Shown here piece by piece: positions 22,791 through 34,649 of a stretch of 64,000 nt of DNA (positions within the stretch are counted from its first letter, which is position 1; every line of letters begins with the position of its first letter). The DNA lies in contig NC_073339.2 in NCBI RefSeq assembly GCF_027580225.2, positions 44,019,501 through 44,083,500 on the forward strand, in the 5' to 3' direction. The notes beneath the pieces are model-generated. The model was not told the origin of the DNA. It did no database searches and saw nothing but the letters and a program-made list of their open reading frames with translations. The position numbers and the translations under genes are program-made. The stretch is from Misgurnus anguillicaudatus. Taxonomy: Eukaryota > Chordata > Actinopteri > Cypriniformes > Cobitidae.

Positions 22791-25059
22791 CAAATGAAGA
22801 GCACTCATGGAGTCTTCGTCGTCGCTCACAGGCTCCTCTGTGTCTCTCTGTTTTTCGTTCATACCTCTCTTTACTCCCGTTTTCCATTTTTACTCATCTC
22901 TGTGTGCTGTATGGCAGTCGCCCAGCTTTGGCCCTCAGGTTCTGGTGATGTGTTTGTTTGTTTGATCGCGTGCCCGTTCGCTCGTTTCGACTCATTATTT
23001 CCCCCTTTCGCGATAATGACGGTGTACAGATATCTGTCTGCTGTGAGCTTCTCAGTTGAAACTTTTTCCCTCTGAGGTTGTTTCAGATGACTTTGCTTTT
23101 TTCTAAATCTGTCTGTCTATTTCGGTCTGTTTCTCTTTTTCTGGCTTGTCTAGTTTGTTGTCGATTCAAGTTTAAAGCAGCCATATTGTGCCGGTTAAGA
23201 CTGATTTATTTCTCTCTCCCTCCCCGTAAGAATCATGTTTTTAGTTTTATGTTTGTAGTGCCAGCTTTAAACAATGCACATCACCGCTTAGGTCTCAGAT
23301 TTGGATCTGGTTAAAGATGTGAATATCAGACAGCGATACTAAAGCAATAGTGAAGTTCAGATGTATTCAATCAAATCATTTGAGATTTTCTAAGCATCAT
23401 GTTTTACAAAATCGCTATAAGTATACACACACATGTGAAGCCCACAGATCTTGTTTAACTTAGTAGAAGGCTTTTATGTACAAGGCCACAACTGGATGGA
23501 TTTAAAAACATGTGAGATTATTTTCTTCATAAAACATTTTCAGTCGTGTTATGTTACTATTGAATGGCAATGACCTGATTATAACACCCCAAAATGGGGA
23601 TATTATAAACCCTAAACCCAGTGACCCTGTCTGTGAAGTCTCGGCTAAAGTTTCATAATCTAATGATGAGATTTTGAGCATCAACGTTTGATTTCATTTA
23701 TTGATTTCAATCTTGGACATGATCTTACTCAGTCAATATTAACCTCCTAATACCCAATCTTTGGTTTGGCTTGCATTTTAGATTTCTTCAAGTTATTTGG
23801 GGTTAGGAAGAACCAATAATATAATAACCAATTTTAAAACATGAAGCAGTTTTTTTTTAACATGAAGAGGTGTAATTGTCCATGTTTGTGTACAACAGAT
23901 TCCAGTTACGCAGAATTAAGTATTAAGGTGCAAACAACACAAAAATTCGATGTCCACGTATGTGGACCCACCAGGTCTTAGGAAGTTAAATATATCAAGG
24001 TTATATTTTCAAAACAGTAAATCAGATTTGGATTACGCTTTCATTGTTTCCATTATTTTGCATTATTTTTGCTATTAACAATCACATTTTAACTGAACAT
24101 TGAACACAAAATGTCTTAACTGCATGGTTTGCTTTTTCCTGCATGCCGCTTTAACCCTTCTAAGCACCAAGTGTTTATCTTGTTTTATTTCCCCGCTGTC
24201 TTTCCCCCTCCAGCGTGTGGCGCTCTCACATTTGTGCCATTCCATTTCCTTCTCCTTTTCCTGTTTATTCTGATTCCTCATCTCTTCCTGTTGTCATTGC
24301 TTTCAGTCGTTTGTGTCATTCATCTCACCATACTTCATCTAACGCTCCTCTCGTTCATCCTCACCCCGGGAACTCTTCTGCTGTTTGTTCTCTTCCTGGT
24401 ATCCGTGCACGTCTGGTCCGCGTTTGGAGCGCCTCATTTATTCCACGACACCGTTTCACCTTCACCTTGAGGTTTCATCATCATACCATCCGCTTCATCC
24501 ATCTCTACATGTTTCATCTCTGTCTGTTCTTTGTATGCGTCCGAATCCATTAGTCTTTCAGCCCAGCTCATCACACGTCATCACTTCACACAACTGTGGA
24601 ATTTTCAAATCATGGCTGATCCTAGTGCAAAGACTCCTTTAGACTAACATTACACGCTAGTCCTATCTGGGAGACGTCTACTTATTCTTTAAGTTTAGAG
24701 AAGTCAACTTTTTGCCTAGAGTACAACTTTGCATGGGCTTTCTCTTAAAGGAATAGTTCACTGCAAAATTAAAATTTACTCAACTTCATGCCATCTCAAA
24801 TGTTATATGGCTTTCTTTTTTTAGTTGGATATAAAGTTTTATAAAACATATCCTTGTGTAAGACCCAGTATGTTAAAACTCCAAAAAGCACATCCATCCA
24901 TTATAAAAATAACCCAGATGACTCCAGTGGGTTAAAATATGAGGAGCTCAGATGCAAAACCTTTCAGAAATGAGATCTTGATATAAACCGAATGCTCTCA
25001 GCACGTATTATACGTTCATTGAATATTTTCGTTCAAATCTGCTTAATCTGATCTGACCT

Positions 25060-26190
25060 CCTAATCTCACGAGAATTCGTACATATTTTACAAGTTGGCT
25101 CGTTTACGAGTTGGCTTTAAAGTTAATCATGCATTAAAGGATTAGTCCATTTTCTTAAAAGAAAAATCCAGATAATTTACTCACCACCATGTCATCCAAA
25201 ATGTTGATGTCTTTCTTTGTTCAGTCGAGAAGAAATTATGTTTTTTGAGGAAAACATTGCATGATTTTTCTAATTTTAATGGACTTTAATAGAGCTCAAC
25301 ATTTAATACTTAACTCCAACACTTAACAGTTTTTTTCAACGGAGTTTCAAAGGACTATAAACAATCCCAAACAAGGCATAAGGGTCTTATCTAGCAAAAC
25401 GATTGTCATTTTTGACAAGAAAAATAAAAAATAAGCTCTTTTAAACCACAACTTTTTCGTCTAGGTCCGGTCCAGCGCGACCTAACGTAAATGCGTAGTG
25501 ACGTAGGGAGGTCACGTGTTACATATATATAAAACGCACATTTGCGGACCATTGTAAACAATAAACTGAAACAAAGACATTAATTAGTATCAGTTGACAT
25601 ACAACTACGTAGGAACGTCCTCTTTCTCAACACATGTAAACACTGGGGCAGAGTTTCGCGTTCGTCCTCTGTGACCTCTTGACGTCATGAAGTATTGCGT
25701 GGGGTCAGCTTGCGCATCACGACCGGATCTAGACGAGAAGTTGTGCTTTAAAAATGTATATTTGTTATTTTTATTGTCAAAAATGACAATCGTTTCGCTA
25801 GATAAGACCCTTATGCCTCGTTTGGGATTGTTTATAGATTGTTTATATGAAAAAAACTGTTACGTGTTGATTTAAGTGTTAATTGTTGGTGTCTATTAAA
25901 GTCCATTAAAATGAGAAAAATCCTGCAATGTTTTCCTCAAAAAACATAATTTCTTCTCGACTGAACAAAGAAAGACATCAACATTTTGGATGACATGGTG
26001 GTGAGTGGATTGTCTGGATTTTTCTTTTGAGAAAATGGACTAATCCTTTAACGTATAAAACAATAACGAAATCCCGCTCCTAACCCCAACGTCACAGGGG
26101 TCAAGGCAAATCGTACAAAAATGTATGAATGTAGTCGTACCAATTAATACGAATTAGCCACTTTGTAAAATATGTACGAATTGCGATGAG
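25060..26190. repeat. Dispersed repeat, interrupted copy
   Basis: Same family as 7230-7460, with CTCACGAGAATTCGTACATA on the left and AATCCCGCTCCTAACCCCAA on the right. The left part ends at AGTTAATCATGCA (25121-25133) and the right part resumes at 26052, with the element 25134-26051 between them. Confidence 0.75.
25134..26051. mobile_element. TTAA-flanked foldback-like element with very long inverted ends
   Basis: TTAA at 25134-25137 and 26048-26051. The first and last roughly 360 bp are inverted copies of one another: AAGGATTAGTCCATTTTCTT at the left matches AAAATGGACTAATCCTTTAA at the right, and GATAAGACCCTTATGC at the right matches GCATAAGGGTCTTATC at the left. The short centre includes CG-rich sequence with GACGTAGGGAGGTCACGTG. 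No transposase is present. The reading frame at 25687-25875 crosses one inverted arm and is not a gene. Confidence 0.9.
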
Positions 26191-26355
26191 ATAGCATTTA
26201 GTCATACAAAAATACCCATGTGCACACTGCAGGTTTTGCATCTGAGCTCTTCATCTTGACTCTCGTATCCTCAACCATCTCTCATTCCCTGTTACATCCA
26301 CACATTTATCCATCCATCTGTTCATCACTAACATTCCCCCATGTTCCTGTCTCAG

Positions 26356-26571
26356 AACACCACTCTTCTAACGGGTTGGCGCTGGGGCCCAGGTTGGGTC
26401 TGCAGAAGTCCAGTTCTCTGGAGAGTCTCCAGACAGCGATGGAGGAGGTGAATAAAGATGAGGTGCCATTTTACCGCCCGCCACAGCACATGGTGAGGGG
26501 ACGCGGCTGCAACCACAGCTTCCGCCACGCCATCGACAAATCCTACGATGGACCATCAGAAGCTGAGGATG
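26356..26571 (+). CDS. pard3b: pard3b-like internal exon E, KSSSLESLQTA and RGRGCN block
   Basis: A 216-nt exon with acceptor ttcctgtctcag ending at 26355 and donor gtgagt at 26572, phase 1 to phase 1. It encodes local residues 138-210 and holds the most conserved PAR-3 sequence of the window: LGLQKSSSLESLQTAMEEV (151-169), VPFYRPPQHMVRGRGCN (174-190) and AIDKSYDGP (196-204). These identify the PAR-3 family beyond doubt. HMVRGRGCN and KSYDGP resemble PARD3B more than PARD3, as far as I recall the two sequences. The serine-rich KSSSLESL stretch is a likely phosphorylation and 14-3-3-type site by analogy with PAR-3. It follows a 12-kb intron. Confidence 0.97.
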
Positions 26572-27069
26572 GTGAGTATAGATTAAATACGCAACGGGAC
26601 ACCAATGAGTATGATGTGAACACATTAAATTGAATGCATCAATAATTAAATATAATAATTTTTAGGATTTTAAAATGTGTTATAAAATGTGACTTTGATG
26701 AAATATACATTTTGTTGGCAGAACTAATAAAAAATGCCCAATTTGTAATAACCAATATTTTTGGTTTAAATATTATCATTAAATATTTAAATATTGCCGT
26801 AGAATGTAAAAGTGTATTTAGCTAGGCATAGATGAATAATAAGAGCTTTATTCAAGGCAGTGACGTATCATGAGCCCCAAACACTATTGTTTCATCCTAC
26901 TTATGTAAACCTTGTGCCTGCAAAAGAAAAGATGTATGCCCTCAACATTAAATAACACATTCAATTAATAACAATGTTGTTACAATGCTAAAAACTAAAT
27001 AGTGACTGCTTTGTGAATTGTGAGTTAGCGCTATATGCTAGCGTTTAGGCTGAAGTTCTACTATTGACG

Positions 27070-27395
27070 TTACAGTTAAGTTTTGCAGGTCCATATTGAA
27101 AAAAAAAACTTACCAGTCAGAAATGTCCATTAACAATCTCCAAATAATTGATTATTCCTCAAATTCAGTATCCTCGTCAAATACAGACTCAAACACCTAA
27201 ACAAACACGCCCCCTACCCCAATAGAATCTGGACCTTCTTTTGATCGACCCGCCCCACACATACGCAACCCAGGCAACGGTGTCGGTTAGAAGACACGCC
27301 CCTTACTGCTGATTGGCTACAAGTGTGTTTTGGTAGTCGGCCCGACTCCCTTTTCCAAAGCGTTTCTCAAAAATCGTGCACCCCGCCTTTAAGTC
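27070..27395. mobile_element. MITE relic with CACCCCGCCTTTA end
   Basis: The right end reads GTGCACCCCGCCTTTAA. Upstream are GCCCGACTCCCTTTTCCAAA and CCAATAGAATCTGGACCTTC, a sequence order I associate with an abundant cyprinid MITE. The left terminus is not clear. Confidence 0.6.
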
Positions 27396-27400
27396 TAGTC

Positions 27401-27730
27401 TAATGCTGCGTGCAGACCAGCCGCGGTAGAGGCGTCAAGCGCGAGTGATTTCAATGTTAAGTCAATGTGAAGACCCGTTGACGCACGTCTGGAGGTCTCG
27501 CGACGCACATCAGGCGTTTAGTGCGGTGCTGTAGACACGATTCCGCCTCAGAGAGTTAAAAAATTTGAACTTTGTCGGAAAAACGAGCCTCGTTAACCAA
27601 TCAGGCGCTTGCTCTAGTAGTGATGTGATTACAGAAAGCAAGCGTAAACTCAAAATGTTCAAGCTGCAAACTAGACGCGGTAGACTCGATTTTGACGCCT
27701 CAAACGTGGCTGGTGTGAACCCACGGTAAG
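27401..27730. mobile_element. CG-rich MITE related to 21615-22413
   Basis: The left part TAATGCTGCGTGCAGACCAG, GAGGCGTCAAGCGCGAGTGA and TTTCAATGTTAAGTCAATGT matches the reverse complement of 22340-22413. The right end GGCTGGTGTGAACCCACGGT pairs with the left end imperfectly. Confidence 0.7.
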
Positions 27731-29451
27731 ACTACAATGCTTGAGCTTGCATTGACATATCTTAAAATATTTCAGTGGCATTGTTTTGTCTGAAGATGCA
27801 CATCAGTAATGTTTGTAAAAACCACTTACATATTTTATGTAATTTATGCCTAGTCCTGGATTAATCTAAACCCTGTTCAGAAAATCGCCTTTATATTTAT
27901 TGTTTGTTTAATCATTATATACATTTTTTTCTTGCTCAACTTCATTATTGAATGTTATGATAGTGCTATCTACAGTAGCAGAGTATCTTCATTAGCAATG
28001 CTTAAATCATTATTCACAAAAGCAAAGCTACATTAATAAAAAACATTCATGCTGCATACCAGAGAATTATATTGCTTAGCACAGTAGCAAGTCGACGATG
28101 TGTTTTCCAAACATGTGTTAACTGTTAACGCAAGGACATACCACTGCGACTTGCATTGCCTAAAGTGCATTTGGACCATTTTATTGAAATAGCTCTTACT
28201 GTTATTTAGATTTATTTTACCTTCTTGTAAACATTTTTTATTACATAATTAAGCCTTAGGGGACGGAAAAAGACAGAATTGACCAATAATTTCATAGCCC
28301 ATTTCTAATGACCCAATAAAATTGTTTAATGTTAATAAAATAATTTGACAAAATCAAAACAATACTTTAGAAAATGCTTTTAAACGTGACCTTCATCTTC
28401 AAAGTCAAGATATAAAAGCCTCAATACAGTGTGCCGAGTTGAAGCAGTCCTGCACGAAATACACCCTCATTTTACCATCAAATCAATTCCCAGCACTTAA
28501 AATGAAAAAGATTTCCTGTTTCACTCAGAAATGTGTCGCATTATGGAAATTAAATGTGTTGCGAATGCCATTTCAAGTCAACTTTAAGACTCTATAAAAA
28601 TTCATTCGGATATCGCGGCTGGCTTTCAGTGGATTAGAGAAGCTCCATCACTTTTAGGAGCTCATTTTCACAGATGAATCTGATTCACAGTGAGTCATTC
28701 TGTGCCAGTGAAGGGTGAATCAGCAAAAACCAATATGAGTGATTCCTTCTGAAACCGCAGCACTTTCATTCAGCCAATTCAAGGGCAGATATCAGCTCCT
28801 CACGTCTATTTGATGATACAGAGGCCCCCTCTTTAATGAGAAAAGAAGAAAACACCAGACCTGACCCATGAGTTTTCAAGATTCAGGAATACATGTCAAG
28901 AATTCTGCTATTATAGAGGAAAGTTTATGTTAGCAGCCCATTCAATGCAACAGGAGATGAATCTAACCAAAACTTGAACCGGTCATGTTGCGGCAAAGAA
29001 ATAGTAATTTTTATATTTTCTTTATACATATACAGTACATGGATATATGGAGTAGTCAAAGTGTCTTTATTTGTCTCCCTAGGGCTGCACAATTAATCAA
29101 AAATCGAATCGGAATTACAATTACGGGTGAAACAATGACATAATCACCAAAAGCCTCAATTACAGCTGTCCGTTTGTGCTTATTTTTGTGCGGTACGACA
29201 GTATGTTTGGACACCAAATACAAGTTGACGTGTCCGTTAGCCATTCGTAACTCCCATAATTGTTTGTAATTTACATTATATTTAGTTTTGGATTTTCAGA
29301 ATTTAAACATGCAGCTGCTTCACAGAAAGTTATAAAACGTTTCTAAACTTCAATGTAAAATCTATTGATCGCAAATAATAATCGCAACTACAATATCAAG
29401 GTGAATAATCGGCAATTTTGTCATAATTGTGCAGCCCTATATATACATACA

Positions 29452-30075
29452 TACACTGTAAAAAAAATGCAGCACGAAGTCAAACAAGTCAATTTAACCT
29501 ACTATTTTAAGTTTTGGCTTAAAAAAGTTAACATAACTTATACATTTAAGTTGAAATTGTTTAACGCATCTTTTTGTGTTATGCTTTTAACACATTATGT
29601 GTCCTTTTGTGTTGATTTTCTGTTAAAATAAAAGTTGTTTTAGAAAGATACCTGCTTGTTATTATGCAGTTTTTTTACATTTTAATATTTAAAGTGTTAA
29701 TAAAACATTTCGTTTTAAAATATTAAACTTTAAAATATCTATGATTTATATAATATCTGGTGATTACAAGATAACTAATGAAGGTAGGATGAAACGTTTT
29801 TTTTGTTTGTTTTAAAGCAGAGGGTCTGTTCTTTCATCTGATATATTGTTTGTTTATTTATTTAAAGAACATTTTTTGGAAGGCATTCAACTTTTCTGAA
29901 AATCTTAAAAAATGCTGGCGCTGGCTGGCAACTTTTTTTAAAAACGCTGGCGGGGAAAGAGTTAAAACAGCTTGGTTTTGCAAGTACTATTTTATCAAAA
30001 AGTTGACATAACTTATAAAATCAAGTTAAAATGATTTAACTTAATTTTTTAAGTTAAAGTTACAAAAGTGTCTGT
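29452..30075. mobile_element. Element with CACTGTAAAAAA terminus, interrupted
   Basis: The left part (29452-29550) contains AAAAGTTAACATAACTTATA and AAGTTGAAATTGTTTAAC. The right part (29985-30075) contains AAAAGTTGACATAACTTATA and AAGTTAAAATGATTTAAC. These are similar in direct orientation, and a truncated TTAA-family MITE lies between them. The boundaries are approximate. Confidence 0.5.
29765..29965. mobile_element. TTAA-flanked MITE family, truncated copy
   Basis: Matches the right part of the element at 51214-51704 (GAAGGTAGGATGAAACG, AGAGGGTCTGTTCTTTCAT, GCTGGCGCTGGCTGGCAACT) and ends GGCGGGGAAAGAG before TTAA at 29962-29965. The other half is missing. Confidence 0.8.
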
Positions 30076-30284
30076 TGCTTTGACAAAAATGCTGCACATT
30101 TGTAGCTTCAGTTCTTTGCTTTTCAATAATTTCGGAAAGTACCACCATTTTTTGCACATCTAGCTTACTTCATTTTGCTAAAATGTTTTATTTCCAAAAC
30201 AATTATTCAAAAACAAATAAATGCCGAGGGAGATTTGAGGGAAATACCAATGAAAATTCCCATTTTAATGTGTAAACTTGCATT

Positions 30285-30600
30285 TTGAGGGATCTCTTGA
30301 CAGAAATGCAATCTTACATGCATAACTATATTATCAGTGGTGTATAAAGACCTTACAAAATGAACTCTTGCGTGTCCCCTTACATGGAAGTCGTAATTTT
30401 TACGGCATGTTTCTACAATAGCCCTAAACAAACAATGGGGCGTGTGTTTTGTCGCTACGTTGTCTCAGATGATGACATGTTTGTCCTGTGGCGGCTACCG
30501 TAGCTTCTCTATGCACATCGAAAGGGAGGGGTGAGCTGTGGAGTGAATCAGTCTCACTGCTAGATGCCGCTAAAAATCTACACAGTGGGCCTTTAATATT
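30285..30600. repeat. Dispersed repeat, copy 2 of 2
   Basis: Same family and orientation as 14452-14830, including GATGATGACATGTTTGTCCT and GTGGCGGCTACCGTAGCTTC. Confidence 0.85.
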
Positions 30601-30947
30601 TTTATATTTTATTTAAAATGTTTTATTATTTAATTGTTATAAAATATAATTAATAATACATTCTCATAAAATGGGCATATAGCTGTAATGGATCAATTAA
30701 AGCGAAGTCAAAATGTTAAACATCTCAAACCCCTTAAAAACATAATTTTTTATGTTGTCTAGAGAACATGGCAGAGCTTTCATTATTGGTTTCACTTGTA
30801 GGTGATATTTTACACTTGTTTAATCTTCTTTGATTTCACATACATAGTAAATATCCTATTAAGATGCTCTTTATTGTTTACCAATAAACAAGACATTGTG
30901 TAAATGTATTACATTGGCTACAGTTTGCTTTGGTTCTCTATCAACAG

Positions 30948-31125
30948 ATTACTCTGAGGAAGACTCCGGTAGAGAGACACCTGCTAGCAGCTCCTCACGT
31001 CAGGAACTAGATGATAACAACAAGAAGAAGAAAACCAAGAAAAAGAAAGAGAAAAAGACCAAGAAGAAGGATGAGCCCGAAGACCCAGAGAAAAAGAGCA
31101 AGAAAAAAGGATTTGGATTGTTGAG
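30948..31125 (+). CDS. pard3b: pard3b-like internal exon F, lysine-rich region
   Basis: A 178-nt exon with acceptor tctatcaacag ending at 30947 and donor gtatta at 31126. It enters in phase 1 and leaves in phase 2. It encodes local residues 210-269: an acidic, Ser-rich start (DYSEEDSGRETPASSSS), then a highly basic segment in which 18 of residues 235-263 are lysine, ending KKKGFGLLR. A Lys/Glu-rich tract followed by KGFG and RFG is found at the same place in PARD3B. In PARD3 a basic membrane- or microtubule-contacting region occupies the corresponding zone, so lipid or cytoskeletal contact is possible here by inference. The AAG/AAA-rich DNA is prone to slippage but stays in frame. Confidence 0.93.
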
Positions 31126-31996
31126 GTATTAAATCCCACAGCGCAATCTCAGTTTCACACACAGATGGCTTCCACAACTGTTTAAAGGGCAGTAATCCCC
31201 AAATACCTTTTATTTTATCTAAAAAGTAGCTAGATTTATAAAGTAAAAAGCACTTTAACAGTGAGTCTGTTTATTTTGGCTGTTTATTTTAAGGTGAAAA
31301 CCCGGTAATGTAGTAGGAATACACCAGTAAGGGTTTTTTGGCCAATATGATAAGTGTTGCAATGCTAAAAAACATAAAATGCTGCAAAATTCAAGTATAC
31401 GACCCTTTAAATAACAGTGTTGCTACCAGAATTATTATTAAGTTTTGCTTAAAGCTTCAAATCAAGCATTAAGTCTTTACTAAACCTTTAAGAGAAAAAA
31501 GCCTAGTTCTGTGATTTAAACATACTGCATACTACAGAGGGTGTACGGTATAGGCAGGGCCCTCTGATGCAGCTCCGCACTGGGGCCCTCTGACGCAGCT
31601 CTGCACTGGGGCCCTGTGCTACTTACAGCAGCTCAGACTGGAAACATCACGTAACTGTATGCTGTCTTTGTGTGATTTATAAATATAGTCAGCTGGTAGT
31701 TAAGACAGAGGTACAGTGATGTCCTGGTCTTTAATTAAGATCCACAGGCTTGTGTTTGAGGTTTTTATATTTGGGGCACGTGCATAATCGCCTTCATTCT
31801 GACAGACATGAGAAGTGAAATGAAAAGTGAATGAATGACAGTGTATGTCTATCTCTAAACCATGAAAGAGACGTCTGTGTCCCTTCTGTTAAGTCTTACA
31901 TAATTTTTCCATCTTTGACTTTGATTTGTATATCCATATCTGACAGATTCTATCCTTGTATTTAAAAACTTTGCCATTGTTTTGAATTCTTATTTA

Positions 31997-33030
31997 ATGC
32001 ATTTCAATAATTTCGGAAAGTACCACCATATTGCACTGCTAGCTTCGTTATTTTTGCTAAAGGAATTTAGCTAACCTAGCTAGCTATTTTTATTTGTTGC
32101 ATTTATTCTGTTTTAGTATCAAAATGTCAGTGAGAAGGAAAAACACGTTAAAATATCAATCTGTGTATGTGACGGACATTGGTTATGCTTGTCTTCCGTA
32201 GCTTCCGTTTTATACATTTTTTTGTATTTCAATAATTTTGGAAAGTACCACCATTTTGCACTGCTAGCATAGTTTATTTTACTAAAGGAATTTAGCTAAC
32301 ATATCTAGCTATTTTTATTTGTTGCATTTATTTAGTTTTAGTATCAAAATGTCAGTGAGAAGAAGAAAAAAAACTTTAAAATATCAATCTGTGTATTTGA
32401 CGGACATCGGTCATGCTTATCTTCCATAGTTTTGTTTTATTACATTTTTTGTATTACAATCATTTCGGAAAGTACCAGCATTTTGCACTGCTAGCTTCGT
32501 TAATTTTGCTAAAGAAATTTAGCTAACATATCTAGCTATTTTTATTTGTTACATTTATTCTGTTTTATTACCAAAATGTCAGTGAGAAGAAGAAAAAAAA
32601 CCCGTTAAAATCAATCAATCTGTGTATGTGATGGACATCGGTTATGCTCATCTACCATAGTTTTGGTTTATTAAATTTTTTGTATTTCAATAATTTCGAA
32701 AAGTACCACCTTTTTGCACTGCTAGCTTCGTTCATTTTGCTGAAGGACTTTAGCTAACCTAGCTAGCTATTTTTATTTGTTGCATTTATTCTGTTTTAGT
32801 ATCAAAATGTCTGTGAGAAGGAAAGAAATGTTAAAATATCAATCTGTGTATGTGACAGACATTGGTTATGCTTATCTTCCGTAGCTTCTGTTTTATTTAA
32901 ATTTTTTGTATTTCAATGATTTTGGAAAGTAACACCATTTTTGCAAAGCTAGCTTTCTTCGTTTTGCTAAAAATGGTTTATTTCCTAAACAGATTATTTA
33001 AAAAAAAATTAATGCTAAGGGAGATTTGAT
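31997..33030. repeat. Tandem array of about 227-bp units
   Basis: Four full units and a partial one. Each starts near TGTATTTCAATAATTTCGG and contains AAAGTACCACCATTTTGCAC, TTTAGCTAAC, TATCAAAATGTC and CAATCTGTGTATGTGACGGA. The starts are near 31997, 32224, 32448, 32684 and 32908. The unit's first part also occurs alone at 30120-30230 together with GCCGAGGGAGATTTGA, so the array grew from an element that exists elsewhere as a single copy. Confidence 0.93.
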
Positions 33031-34649
33031 TTGAAATACAAAACATTATTTTAAATACTAGCATGAAGGCAGGTGACTAGATAAATGTTTTAATGAAAAT
33101 AAATGGGTGTGTCATCAATTTACAGTTTGATAATAGATAAAAGATAATAGTTTGTAAAATAAATAAAAAGATAAAATCAATGAAAAGGCTAATATTTTGC
33201 TATTTTTAACATTTCCCCCCGATCAGACCACCTGCCACTTCAATGAGGTCAATAAGAGGCGTTTCTAAATCTGTTTTTTATAAACAAATGAGAACATTCG
33301 CTCCAGTTACTGACGAGAGACGGATAATGTGAACTCTCATTGGTAGTCGCTCCTAAAAGACGCTCATCATTTGCATAAAGTTAAACTTTTTTCAACTTTT
33401 TGCAACTTTGTACTTTCGCTGGACACGCCCCATCCGATCGCCATGAGATCATGTCGCTCTGCCACTGTTAGTCACTGGTAGTCTGAAGGGGGCATTACTG
33501 TGTAAGTAAGGGAATAAAAGCTGCCTGCAACTCTTTTTAATGTGGAGGTCTCTTTAACGCTGATGAAACTCTCCGAAATACATATGCAGTCAAACCCGCA
33601 ATCAACTATCAGTCTTTTTAAAACTTGGCTGCATTCAACAGGGTTTTTGCCAGGCAACTCGTATCGCATCTCTACCCTCCAATCTGCTTCCTCATTGAAT
33701 TAGAAAAATGGCTTAATTAGCCATTGTGTAACTGCACGATTTTAATCCAACTGCAGAGTCATCACCGGTGCTTTTAAGCCACGATGGAGAACAAGAAAAA
33801 TAAATCATAAACACACAAGAGTCATTTTTAGTCATACATATATAAATTGCAGATTTTCATATCTTTATTTTAGAGTGTGAAAATGTTTATTGTGTGCTTT
33901 TTAAGACAGATGTGTTATTAGTCTCAGCCGCAGTTACAGACGGATTTGTGGACTGCTTTAAATATGAGTGTCAATAGCATGCCAGGTTTTCAGAGATTTA
34001 TGCTTTGTCTTTTGGCTGCCTTCCTTCACTGCATTCATCTGATGCCTTGCTTTATGCAAACCAGATATGAAACAATTATTTAAAGCTGAATGCAATATTT
34101 AAGATTCTTAGTAGTGATTGCATACTGTGTATACTGAATCAATGTGTGTGTGTGTATTAGATAAAATTCTTGTATCTTTTGTTTTTACATTTTTGACTAT
34201 AGTGGATTAAAAAACATTTTAATAAAGTCCCCTTGCATTCAATAAATGTATCATTTAAAACTAATGTTCGAGCATTACAATAGCATATCTAAAAGTTTTT
34301 CCTGTGACAGCAATTTAGAAAAGCTAATGTACCCCTACACTCTTTCCTCATCAAGTATATTCGCATCTATCAATATGCAAATTAGTCCCCACCTCTACTT
34401 AATAGCACAGCTCGGACCATAGACATGAATATGCAAAGAAGTCCTCGCCTCCACTCTTTCGCACCACTTCGAACCATAGATATATATGCAAATAGATGCT
34501 ACATTCAGCAGTTTCAGAAACATAACACTGCTCATGCTTGCGATGTGAAACCGGCGTGGAGCCACTTGCGTTGCTACTACTCTCTGGCGCCGCCATTGTG
34601 GGTCTGACAAATCGCTGCGCATATTTTGCGTCAACGTATTTTTTGTCCG

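Larger units (their letters stand above)
14377..26355 (+). other. Intron D-E (12 kb)
   Basis: Carries many elements: a dispersed repeat (14452-14830), SINEs (14935-15052, 16715-16820), a MITE with a minisatellite (15474-16570), a TA/GA run (17490-17568), nested hATs (18326-20378), a CG-rich MITE (21615-22413), a CT tract (22672-22790) and a nested TTAA element (25134-26051). In 20480-21600 and 22800-24740 I see no gene, and open frames there are low-complexity or chance. At 24744 a TTAAAGGAATAGTTCACTG terminus marks another element fragment. Confidence 0.8.
26572..30947 (+). other. Intron E-F (4.4 kb)
   Basis: Contains adjacent MITE relics (27070-27395, 27401-27730), an element with CACTGTAAAAAA ends (29452-30075), a truncated TTAA-family MITE (29765-29965) and a dispersed repeat (30285-30600). 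In 27731-29450 I see no gene and no recognised repeat except GGGCTGCACAATTAATC near 29083 and its inverted partner ATAATTGTGCAGCCC near 29423, which bound another short hAT-like relic. Confidence 0.75.

Noticed and set aside
24129..24553. Two overlapping frames of about 112 codons on the + strand, rich in Phe, Leu, His and Pro
   Set aside because: Pyrimidine-rich intron sequence with no splice context fitting the gene and no recognisable domain. Chance is the simpler explanation.
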